A DNA stretch of 64,000 nucleotides from Carex sylvatica (lineage: Eukaryota; Streptophyta; Magnoliopsida; Poales; Cyperaceae), in the NCBI GenBank assembly GCA_964058845.1, contig CAXKVR010000120.1, positions 1 through 64,000 of the forward strand. Reading direction: 5' to 3'. This document shows, piece after piece, positions 26,054 to 35,800 of the stretch. Made by a program: the position numbers and the translations under genes. The notes beneath the pieces are model-generated. The model saw nothing but the letters and a program-made list of their open reading frames with translations. It did not search any database and was not told the origin of the DNA. The first letter of the stretch is position 1. Each line of letters starts with the position of its first letter.

Positions 26054-26061
26054 TCCAAGGA
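26054..26061. repeat. 8-bp target duplication TCCAAGGA, left
   Basis: TCCAAGGA here and at 27793-27800 flank the hAT element 26062-27792 exactly. An 8-bp duplication is diagnostic of hAT transposition. Confidence 0.92.
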
Positions 26062-27792
26062 CAGGGTCGGTCCTAAAGATTTTGAGGTCCGGGATGAGAA
26101 AAAAGTTTGAGGCCTTAATATACATAATTTTCTATTAATATGTCAATATATCATACAAAATAGGAAAGACATAAAACCAATACCGCTTAAAATAAAACAT
26201 ATACAATGAGTCAATGACTAACATACTCACGTCATGCTTCTTGCTTCTTGTAATTCATTGTTTGATCAAAAAAATTCCATTAGAATCCTCATTAATTTTT
26301 TCATTAGTTCCACGAAATGCCAAATTATTCATTGCAAGATGCTTAACAACGAAAATTATTCTAATCATAACTGTTTTCCAATGTTCTGTATCTTTCTTGA
26401 TTTGTTCTTGTAATTCTTTATCAACAGTTTGATTTGTTCCTAATCTAACTCTCAGTTCAGCCCAAGCTCTAAGATTAGTAAAATGTTCACTACTATCTTC
26501 ATGTAGTTTAATTTTTTCACTTAGATGTTTCCAATCATCAATACCTGTAGTTGTTATTTGACTTTTAGAACAAACATGTCTTACAACTTTATAACAAAAA
26601 AAACACTTTATTTAATATTTTTGATTAAACCAACCATTTCCAATCAATAACTTCTTCATTTCTTAATTTTTGATCAAAATAATATGTAGAGAACCCCCCA
26701 TTGTAATTATCCTTAGGAAAAATAATATTAGAATCTCTAATAAGACCGTTCTCAACAAGCAAATGTCTCAGTTTTGAATCTAAACCATCCCACACTCTAG
26801 GATCATATATATTTATAGATAACGAAGAATCTAAGCACTCAGACACGTGATTTATTTCTTCATTATTTTCGCTAGTCTCATTTTCAAACACATTTGTTAT
26901 TTCTTCATTTACTTCATTTTTATTTTCAGACACATTTGTTGTTTCTTGATTTACCTCATTTTTGTTTTCAGATACATTTTTGTTTCTTCACGCACCTCAC
27001 TTTCAACTTGGTTTTCAAAAGACTCATTTTACGGATTAATTTTCTTCCAAAGTTTTTTAATATAACTTTTTTGAGGTTTTAGTTTTTCTTCTTCTTTTCT
27101 TTTTCTATTTTTTTCGCTACCCGATGCATATTTTTTAGAAAATATTGTTTTAAATTAAAAAATAAAATAAAATAATAAAAGAATAAAACCTAGGTAATGA
27201 AGCAAAGTCAGTGCCGCTGCATCGATACTGCTGCATCACTACCGCTGCATAGCTTGGAAGATTTAGGTTTTTTTTTTCTTAAGAGAAAATGTCCGTAGAC
27301 GGTAGATGCAATTCATTATCAGAAATTAAGTTTAGTAAATAGATTAAGAAAATTAATTATATATATATATATATTTGCATGATATGTTGTAGCCTATCAA
27401 ATTTCATATTTGAAGTTGGTAGTAACTAGTAAAGGCTAACTAACAAACAGACTCCAAATTTTTAACTTGTTAGGTTACTACATCATAAAAAATTTACAAA
27501 CACTAAACTCCAAATGCTTAGAACTTAGAAGAGTTGGTGCCTTACTTTAGATTTCTTTTTTTTTTTCTCGTTTCACACAGATGAGTTAATTAGGTTTTAT
27601 TTATTTTTCTTGTTTCACACAGAGGAGGCGGGACTCGATTGGAAATTAGGTTTTATTTCTCGTTTCACACAGAGGAGGCGGAGAGAGTTTGAAAGAGAAG
27701 ACATAATTTTTTTTAACCCTATACAAAAAAAAATTTTGGGCCCCCTGAATTTTGGGGCCCGAGACCATCGCCTTGGGTCAGGGCTGGGCCTA
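26062..27792 (-). mobile_element. hAT element, 1731 bp, deleted derivative
   Basis: Termini are CAGGGTCGGTCCTAA (left) and, read inward from the right, TAGGCCCAGCCCTGA; 10 of 15 positions agree and both approach the CAGGGCCGGCCCTGA type common in hAT. A perfect 8-bp target duplication TCCAAGGA flanks it. The interior carries an N-terminal transposase piece on the minus strand and lacks the DDE catalytic region. Near the right end, a TTTCACACAGAGGAGGCGG motif occurs three times (27573-27680), a plausible subterminal repeat. It is inserted within the decayed Ulp1 gene. Confidence 0.9.
26214..27125 (-). pseudogene. hAT transposase N-terminal fragment (TTF-type zinc finger)
   Basis: Read on the minus strand, pieces appear in the order expected for plant hAT proteins annotated as zinc finger MYM-type protein 1-like. 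First comes a basic ASGSEKNRKRKEEEK start, then an Asn/Glu-rich spacer, then INIYDPRVWDGLDSKLRHLL and VENGLIRDSNIIFPK (26625-26933). After a frameshift or stop near 26620 come CFFCYKVVRHVCSKS, then DDWKHLSEKIKLHEDSSEH, EQIKKDTEHWKTVMIRIIF and KHLAMNNLAFRG. The catalytic DUF4371/dimerisation half is absent. Frame breaks show it cannot make an active transposase. Confidence 0.8.
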
Positions 27793-27800
27793 TCCAAGGA
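27793..27800. repeat. 8-bp target duplication TCCAAGGA, right
   Basis: Perfect match to 26054-26061; the host sequence of the Ulp1-like gene continues after it. Confidence 0.92.
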
Positions 27801-29515
27801 ATTAAAAGAAGTTGAGAGCAGGCCCTAAAGAAGGCGAACAAGTGATAATGGTTAGTTCACAAGAGAAACTAGTGGCAAAAAAGAAAGGACCCGTCTACAA
27901 ACGAAGAGTATGCAAATAAAGACATCAACCAAAGAGGATTCCTGGTAAAACCATTTTGTTGGGCAACCTTTCATCCCTGATGCTGCAATCCAAGGATCAC
28001 TAATTCCATTCTCTGAATTTATTGGAAGTTGCCTTGATCAGCATAGGGTTAATGAGATTGATGATGTTCCTTTCAAATATTATGAGGACAATTTTAGTTG
28101 AAATTATTATACTTATAGTTCTTTTATTGATCTTGGTTCTCTTCCATTAACTGAGAAAAGGTCACTAGCAAATAAGAACTGGGTTTACAAAGGCCACTGG
28201 ATAATGTTAGGGATCTTGTAAGCAATATCCTTGATGCATGGATTACAAAGTATTTTCAATACCAAATTGGTGACGAAGAATATGTATTCAGAAATCATGC
28301 TGCAGATTTAATCTGGGAGTGCATTGTTTTCAAGATTTGCTCTATTGTGAAAATGATCTTGGCCCAGAGGTATGAAATTTATTTTTAATTTTATTAATTG
28401 GTTAGAAAGTAAGTAGTTATACTTAAACTCATAAAGATGATATGTCATCAGAAGAATACATGAATTTTGTTGTTGTTAGAAAGACAAAGATAATTAAATT
28501 AATAGAGATGTATAGGCCTGAATACCTGAACAGATAGAAATAATACTTATAAAATCATCTAGCAGACAGTTAAAATTGTAACATTAATTTTTCTGTTTAC
28601 TTGCAATTTTTCTGTTTACTTGCAATTTTTTAAAACATAGATATGAATACTTGAATTAATACAAACTAATACAAATTAATACTTTATATATTTATTGTGC
28701 AGACAATTGAAACTGCCACTTTCATTATGCAAAGGGATACATCTGTCAATTATTATCATGAATGGTTTATCATGCAAACCAAAACACAGATAATGTTAAA
28801 TTTTCATTTTCTATATTTACTTTAAAAGACATTTGCAAGATTTTTGTATTAATTTTGTTTCTTTTTAGGATATGGGTGTTAGCAATCCTTTTATCAACAT
28901 CTTCGCTTGTCAACCATATTTATTTTCAAGACAATTCGAAACTGCCATATGGCCTTTTCTTCCTCTCTGTGGTTACAACCATTGGATCCTGTCTGCTGTT
29001 GAACTGAAAACAAAAGAAATTCAAATGTACAACTCTATGGACGGTAAAAGGGCTGATGATCACTATTTTGAACCGCACAAAAATACAATGCATTGGGTTA
29101 AATTTTTCCTTGCTTGGAGGCTTGGTAAGTATATATATTTATCACAATTGATTGTTAAAAATACTAGATTTGTTAGTAATTACCACAAATTGATGTTTAG
29201 GTGATCAATCGTGGAGAGATGTTGAATACAAGTGGATGGATTGTTCCAAGTAAGAAAAAGGATCAAAAGATTGTGCTACTTTCGTCATTCGGTTTATTGT
29301 TTGTCTCAGCAGAGATGTCCCTCTTGACTTCAATCAGGTTATTATTGATTAAATATACTTCAGATTCATGAATAGTTATTTTAGTACTAAAATCTTTTTT
29401 TTTTGTTAACTAATCATTTACGTTTTAAAAAGTAGGAAATGATAAGCAAGGAGTGCCTTCTTCTTGCATACCGATTCCTTATTGATGATAGGAATGAGTA
29501 TAAATTCATTGCCTA

Positions 29516-30264
29516 AGGTATCATGAACTTTAAGTTTGTGATATTGTGAGATTTTGTTGATTGTTTGATGTTATGTGATGTTACTAGTAATATTTGTGGT
29601 TTGTCTTATTTTGGATATTTTTAACTTTTCTTGAATTGCGATATGTGGAAGACATTAGGGTTGATATTTTGTGAAATGGTAATAGTTTGTGAAATTATAA
29701 TTTGTGATATAGTTTTATGATAATAATTTATATTTAATATTGTAATTAGTATGTTAGTAAATATATGATAACACACTCAAAATAATTTCTATTTATACAT
29801 ATGAATATTTTCTAGTGTACTAGATAACAACAATTGTATTTTTAAAATATATACATATATTTGTTTAGCTTTATATAGTTGCTTACAAACTTTAATTGTT
29901 ATGTATAGAAATGAATACTTATAAGAGCAGGTTTTTATTCTTACTTTTCAAATACTATGTTTAATGTTACAAACTCTTATTCTAATATATCTGATTGAAT
30001 TTATATACATGAATATTTGTTTGTATAAGTTTGAATACTTCATACATCAGAAGTTAATTGTCTGTTTACAACGTGTCTTATATACTATTTTGTGAAGTTG
30101 TAAATATTGTTCATACATATGAGGGTGAATTGATATGCATGAATATTCTTGTTTGTAAAGGTAATTACTATGTTTTATGAAAATGAATACTTTGTTTACT
30201 TGCAATGATTTATTTTGCACTGGTTCCTTAGGTAGGCAGTTATCATGTCGTTTGTTGTTTGTTG
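29516..30264. other. AT-rich stretch with scattered GAATACTT motifs
   Basis: No coding is visible. ATGAATACTT/ATGAATATTT motifs recur at 29911, 30008, 30031, 30142 and 30184, and also near 28632 and 30374. They may be the decayed subterminal region of the transposon that carried the Ulp1-like gene. Confidence 0.4.
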
Positions 30265-30290
30265 CCCCCCCCCCCCCCCCCCCCCCCCCC
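30265..30290. repeat. Poly-C tract, 26 bp
   Basis: Uninterrupted run of 26 C, followed by AAGTTAGCTAGTGGTCCCC. The flanking GGTCCCC motifs recur nearby (30303, 30430, 30493), so the run could be slippage expansion of a GTCCCCC motif, but long C runs also arise from sequencing error. Confidence 0.85.
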
Positions 30291-30296
30291 AAGTTA

Positions 30297-30568
30297 GCTA
30301 GTGGTCCCCTAGATAGTTATTTCACAATAACCTAGTCTGTATATACCGCTAAAATCATTTTGAAATGTAATTATGAATACTTTGTGTATGGTTATGAATG
30401 ATTAGCAAGGCTTATTTACCTCTTTTGCGGTCCCCTCCAGTTAGTTATTGGTCCCATCGATAGTTAAATGCATTTTCTGACAGTTATTGAGTGGTCCCCC
30501 CCCACTTTACGCGTGGTCTCCCCGATAAAATTTCCTGTATATACCACTATAATATTATAACATCCATA
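30297..30568. repeat. ~200-bp tandem unit, first copy
   Basis: Contains CTGTATATACC, a TGAATACTTTGTGTATGG segment, GATTAGCAAGGCTTAT and GTCCCCTCCAGTTAGTTATT. The same order recurs at 31490-31700, and the miniature element 30569-31489 sits between, inside the second copy of the unit. Confidence 0.75.
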
Positions 30569-31489
30569 TAGGGGTGAAAACGAATCGAATACAGATTTGA
30601 TAGTGATAAAATCATATTCATATCTGTTTTTGTTTTTCAGATACAGATACGAATCAGATATTAATCAGATGCAAATACGGATTGATATTAATCAGATACG
30701 AATACAAATCGAATATTAGTCGAATACAAATACGAATACAAATACGAATACGAATCTAAATTGAATTTCTAATTCGGATATAAGCATGTAGCTGTATTAG
30801 AAAATGAATAAGCATGTTAAGATAAAAGACTATTAAATATCCTAACATGCCTTCATCATATAATGGATAAGCATGAAAGTAATAAAGTATGAACATTAAG
30901 TTCTTTTAGAGAAATATGTAGTATGTTAAATATCCTAAGATGTCTTCATCATGTAATGGATAAGCATGAAAGTAATAAATTATGAACATTAAGTTCTTTT
31001 AGAGAAATATGTAGTATATAAAAATCAAAATGGTAAGAAGCAAATCAATTAAACTGATAGTTAAATAGCAATAATAAATCAAAGACAATAAGTTAATAGC
31101 AGAGATATAACACCCAGTTACAGTTAGAGGTCAAACATGAAAATATCCACAATAAAGAAAGGCAAAGATAAAGAGGTGTGTGGCTGCGTGGCAATGACCC
31201 CAGTTCCCCACTACTTGAGAATTGAGAAACAGAAAATAGCAAAATAGGAAGTTAGGAACTCAAAAATCCAAATATCCGAAAAGAGAAAATATTCAGATTC
31301 AGATAATTATCTGTATTTGTATCCGTATCTGATTCAGAAATTGATACTAAATTCATATCTGTATCTGAATAATAATATTCGTATTTGTATCCGTATCTGA
31401 AAATTATCCATATCCGACTATCCAAATCTGAAAAGTTTGAATACAGATCCGAATTTGATCAGATAATATCTGACCCGTTTTCACCCCTA
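30569..31489. mobile_element. Non-autonomous hAT-type element, 921 bp
   Basis: Terminal inverted repeats TAGGGGTGAAAACG and CGTTTTCACCCCTA. Flanks CATCCATA (30561-30568) and CATCCTTA (31490-31497) agree at 7 of 8 positions, fitting an 8-bp hAT target duplication. Both ends carry many subterminal repeats of GAATACRAAT and ATCAGATAY type in opposite orientation, as expected of transposase-binding arrays. No coding. It contains a 93-bp internal tandem duplication. Confidence 0.85.
30834..31019. repeat. 93-bp tandem duplication inside the hAT-type element
   Basis: The segment starting TTAAATATCCTAACATGCC (about 30834) recurs 93 bp later as TTAAATATCCTAAGATGTC, continuing through ATAAGCATGAAAGTAAT and TTAGAGAAATATGTAGTAT with few differences. 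Confidence 0.85.
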
Positions 31490-31700
31490 CATCCTTATAA
31501 TCATTTTGCAATGTAACTATGAATACTTTGTGTATGGTTATGAATGATTAGCAAGGCTTATCTTGCTCTTTTGCGATCCGCTCCAGTTAGTTATTGATTC
31601 CATCGACAGTTAAACGTATTTTGTTTTCGTTAAACGCATTTTCTTTCAGTTAATTAGGGTCCCCACTGTACGCGTCCCCCCTGGATAAAATTCCATGTTA
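31490..31700. repeat. ~200-bp tandem unit, second copy
   Basis: Repeats the order TGAATACTTTGTGTATGG, GATTAGCAAGGCTTAT, CCAGTTAGTTATTG, CATCGACAGTTAAACG of 30297-30560 with substitutions and a small internal duplication (TTAAACGYATTTT). It follows directly on the target duplication of the inserted element. Confidence 0.75.
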
Positions 31701-32292
31701 ATGCATTTTCTTTTGTTTTTTTTATGCTGGTCACCGCCAATTTACGAGTGGTCCCTGCGACTTAACCCGTGGTCCCCACAACCGGGGGATAAATGGGGAA
31801 TTTTAGTCGGGGGATAGTCCATCCCTAAAAAAAATGTTAAAAAGCTAAATAACCTGGGTGATTGTTAAACTAAGTTAAATCAAGAGATGTTGTTTTGCTA
31901 TTAATTGTTCGTGGAGCTTTTAATATGCTGGAAACATAGATGTTCCATAAATTGAGACAAAAGATGTTAAAAAATAAAACTGAAATATTTCTTAATAGTT
32001 AATACGTACCCGAATTAAAGATTTTGAATCCAAAGCAACAAGTATATATTGTACATACTTGTCTTATTTAAAGATTTTGAATCCAATTATCTGAACCACA
32101 CTAAAGTTTTTATTTTTTTATTTTTTTAGATAGGTAGAAAAACACTACATTTTGGTCTATAATCTTTAGATCTCTTAGTACTTAGTACGTACTTCCTCGT
32201 ACTTTTATCTCTTTTTTTTTCTTTCTTTTTTTTTTTTTTTTTTTTTTTTGAAGCAGCAGGCCTTAATTCCTTTCACTCTCTTTTTGTCATAA
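31701..32292. other. Non-coding, with a poly-T run
   Basis: More GGTCCCC-type motifs to about 31800, then AT-rich sequence. A T run of about 24 lies at 32226-32249. No gene or clear element boundary was found. Confidence 0.5.
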
Positions 32293-32583
32293 TAGCACCA
32301 TGTTTGGTTGTAGAGTTAGAGATGAAGTAAGTTTCACATTTAAAAGATGTCAAACAAAGAGTAAAATAGAAGAGATGAGTTAATCAAAAATAAATTATTC
32401 CACCTCTTATATCAATTAATCTACTCCATACTTACTCCGCCTCTACGGTCTACTGATATAGGTAGAGTTTAGTTTCTAACATCTTACTCCATGCACATTA
32501 AGTTAAGCCATGATATCAAATGAGATGTAAAATATGAGATGTAGTAAGCAATTTAATCTTCTTACAATCATACATAACTTAAC
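32293..32583. mobile_element. Possible degraded PIF/Harbinger-type miniature element
   Basis: The left end CCATGTTTGGTTGTAGAGTTA and the reverse complement of the right end (TTATGTATGATTGTAAGAAG) are similar, and both resemble the clearer element at 41993-42223. No convincing TAA duplication is seen, so this is tentative. It lies 255 bp beyond the stop codon of the galactosidase-family gene, possibly in or near its 3' UTR. Confidence 0.4.
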
Positions 32584-32837
32584 ATTGAGTACGCTGGAAT
32601 ATTTAAATAGATGCAGGTACAATATCCTCTCTACTTTATTTCATTGATACAAGTAGCCGCATTTATTCATCAATTATCAGATCTATCAATACATTAAATT
32701 TCTAAAAAGTCGATGCTTTCCCAAATTACTAATTCTTGACATATCATCTCACATAAGTGGAACTTATTCCTCGGATGCACACGCTTCCAATCTGCCTTAT
32801 GATAATATCATTAATTGCACTTAACAAATTAATCACA

Positions 32838-35800
32838 TCACACCAGGATCTCTAGAGTCCACTTGTACATCTCCTTCTCTGGTACTGGTATTTCAACAGT
32901 CATCAGCCCGGTGTTTGAGTCATAATCAAACATCACTTCTGATGCATCCAAGGTGCATTTGATTGGCTTCTGAGAAGAATAAGCCCCGAAACGGCCACAG
33001 CCTCTCAGCTTGATTGCCAAAGTTGCAGTCGCTTTGGGGCTGTTGTTAGCATTGTCTGTAATGGAAGAGGTAACATCAAATTGCTGCACGGCTCCACCGG
33101 AGTTGAACATGTTGAGCAGGCCAATCGGTGCAAAGGAAATATTCGGAGCAATGACCTATGTTAAATAGATGGTCAGAATTGGGGATATGCAATTACTAAT
33201 TTGGTTTTCAGTGAGATTTGTAGTATGGCTGATTTGCTTGGGAAAATAAAATATTTGAGTATTGAGATTTTAGGTTTTTTTAACGTGAAGGTTGTTGAGT
33301 TTACATTTATTGTATTTTTTGAATTATAACCGTGATATTTTTTCGAAATTAGAACCCATGAGTTCGATTTATTATTTTTAACTAACCAATTGTTTAAGTA
33401 GCACATGACCTATTATCCTCACTCTTAGTCTTTATGAATTTGCACAACAAAAATAAGCAGGTGCAATGAGCTTAAATGACTTTTTTTGTATCGCTTTCAT
33501 TATCAGAAGGAATAGTAAGATGTACAAACCTTAATAGGACAAACATGGAAGAGCTCAAATTCAAGAACTTTCAGTGTCACTGACATGGTGGCATCTTTGG
33601 GTAGCTTAATTAATTCTCCTGGAAAAAAAAAAAAGAACAAAACATATCAGATCATGTCCAAATGTTAATCCTTGTTGGTAAAACAAATGAAAACCCAAAA
33701 TACAAAACCTGAAAGTTAAGTACTTTAATGCAGGCAAAATAGTTCTCTTAAACAAATTATCATAACTATGTAAATTACATAAAATAAATTTCTGTTCAAT
33801 GAGCAAACCTGATTTAAAGGCATAGATGATGGCTTCACCATTCCAGCCTGGGCCAGCAAGCTGCACAATGGAATCAACATCTTCAATTCGCACTGATCCA
33901 GTGATAGTTGCTGGAGCCGAATCATGGATGCGCGTCTTTTTAATGACGCGACACCACCCGGCTCCTTGGCAATTGAACACACCCACAACTCCGGAGCACT
34001 TGTTCACATTCCAAATCTTTAGCAAGCTGTGATGTTGTCAGAAAATAAATTGTCAATGAACCAAAATATTAATTTGAGTTCAAAACCAGAATATTAAATA
34101 AAATATGTTGTGTTCATTGTACAACGAGTTAATAGCAGAGTAAATTCATCGGTTTTATAAACAATTTTTTCGATTATATAAATTGATCATCTTACTCTAA
34201 TAATTATAATTCAACAAAAGAGAAACAAAGAGGTGGGAAGGTGCTGATTCTAGTTACCTTTTTCCATCCCGGGCTGGATCAGAGAAGAGGCTGTCTCGTG
34301 TGGGGCGGCCAGGAAGCTGCGCACGAAGCACAGACCCATCTGGTAGCACCAGTTTCTTTAGGATATCAAAATTGTGTTGGCCTGGCTTGTCACTGGATCA
34401 AATTTTGACAGAATATTTTTAATATTAGGCCTTATAAGTTATAATGTCATAACTGCAAAAGAGCTATTACTTGGCAGTTGGCACATTAATTATGAATTTT
34501 TGCTGTTGTAAGTGACAAAGTTGGACAATTGTTTTTTTTGGTATTTACTGGCATAGACTCTCCATGTTTTTCAGAAGAATAATCTGGAAGCTAATTTTTT
34601 TTTATTTTAATATATTTTTCCTTTTATTATTTTCCTTTTCGGAAAATTAATTAGCAGCCACAAGACAGCATGCTACTACTGTTCAAACTACCAACCAAGT
34701 GCATGGAATGCCAGGTCATATAGTCCCTTATATTAATTGGGAAGTTGCCACGTGGCATCAAGACAAAAACAAGGCCAACATTCAAACAACCATTTTATAC
34801 AAATTTTGTCCGTCTCGCATGGAAAAATGGTAACAAACAAAATTTAAAGAGGCCAAGACACGTGTATCTGAGTCATTGAACAGTACATCCACAATTGATT
34901 GACATGTCAATTTTGACACAAGAAAAGAACCAAATAGATAGATTGGATTTGTTTTAGCTGCTCTATAATTATCTTTCTTTTTCATGTCTTGTGTTTCTTT
35001 GAAAAAGATGGTTGTGATTAATTAGATAGATATTTACCTGACATAGATAGCACAACCGCCTATTGCCCGAGCAGCGCCGTGATACTCCGCCGCTGGATGA
35101 AGACTCTGTACACAATAAATGATTAAAATTTATCAGCATGCAATTCATTAAATGAGCAACATCAATTATAAGCACATAAATGATTAAATGACGAACAATT
35201 ATTGGTCCATTATGCATTAGATGATTAACATTTAGCACATAATTCATTAAATGACGAACAATCAGTGGATATAATTCATTAAACGACCAACTATTATTAG
35301 CACATAATTCATGACATTTTCTCATCATGTCACATCTACCATTTGGAGCGTCAAGATCAAGTGCCTATTATGTAAAAGGAATGATTTCAATATGGATTGG
35401 CAATTATTTCTTTGACCTAAGTTTAAAACAATCGTGTTTTCCTTGTACAACACATCTAAACACACAACATACACAAAAATTTAAAACACAGCTCTGTACC
35501 AAACTGGTACAGGTCCAGTGGTACCGAACAGGGTACGACCTATTAACCTGAATAATCTAGTGGTTCATTTAAGCATGGAAGGATTAAAGAGATCTTACAT
35601 GAAACATGTCCCAATCAGGCTGCATAAACTCCCCTAAAAACAGGGTGTTATATGCCACTGATGATATATGAATTGTATGTGATGCAGGATCCTTGGGATA
35701 GAAATCATCTGATGCTCTCACCACTGCAGTTTGCTTTGAACTGAAAAAAATTGAAACACCAAACCAACGAACTCGTTAGATTTATATGTCGAAATACAAT

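Larger units (their letters stand above)
25381..29515 (+). pseudogene. Decayed Ulp1-type cysteine protease gene, split by a hAT element
   Basis: Exon-like pieces on the plus strand can be followed in order. There is a Glu/Lys-rich stretch (25440-25780), a frame MDNPSFNLCLTRQVESLQRE from 25839 running into the hAT insertion at 26062, and after it VGQPFIPDAAIQGSLIPFSE (27958 on). The catalytic part follows: YNHWILSAVELK with the expected His (28973-29008), MYNSMDG where the family usually has an Asp (YDS) but here has Asn, then KDCATFVIRF (29257-29286) with the nucleophile Cys. In-frame stops occur after EDNFS (about 28099) and just before the Cys block (TAA in CSK*EKGSKDC, about 29250). Such domains are common in plant nuclear genes and inside some Mutator-like transposons, so this may be TE cargo. 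It is non-functional as it stands. Confidence 0.68.
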
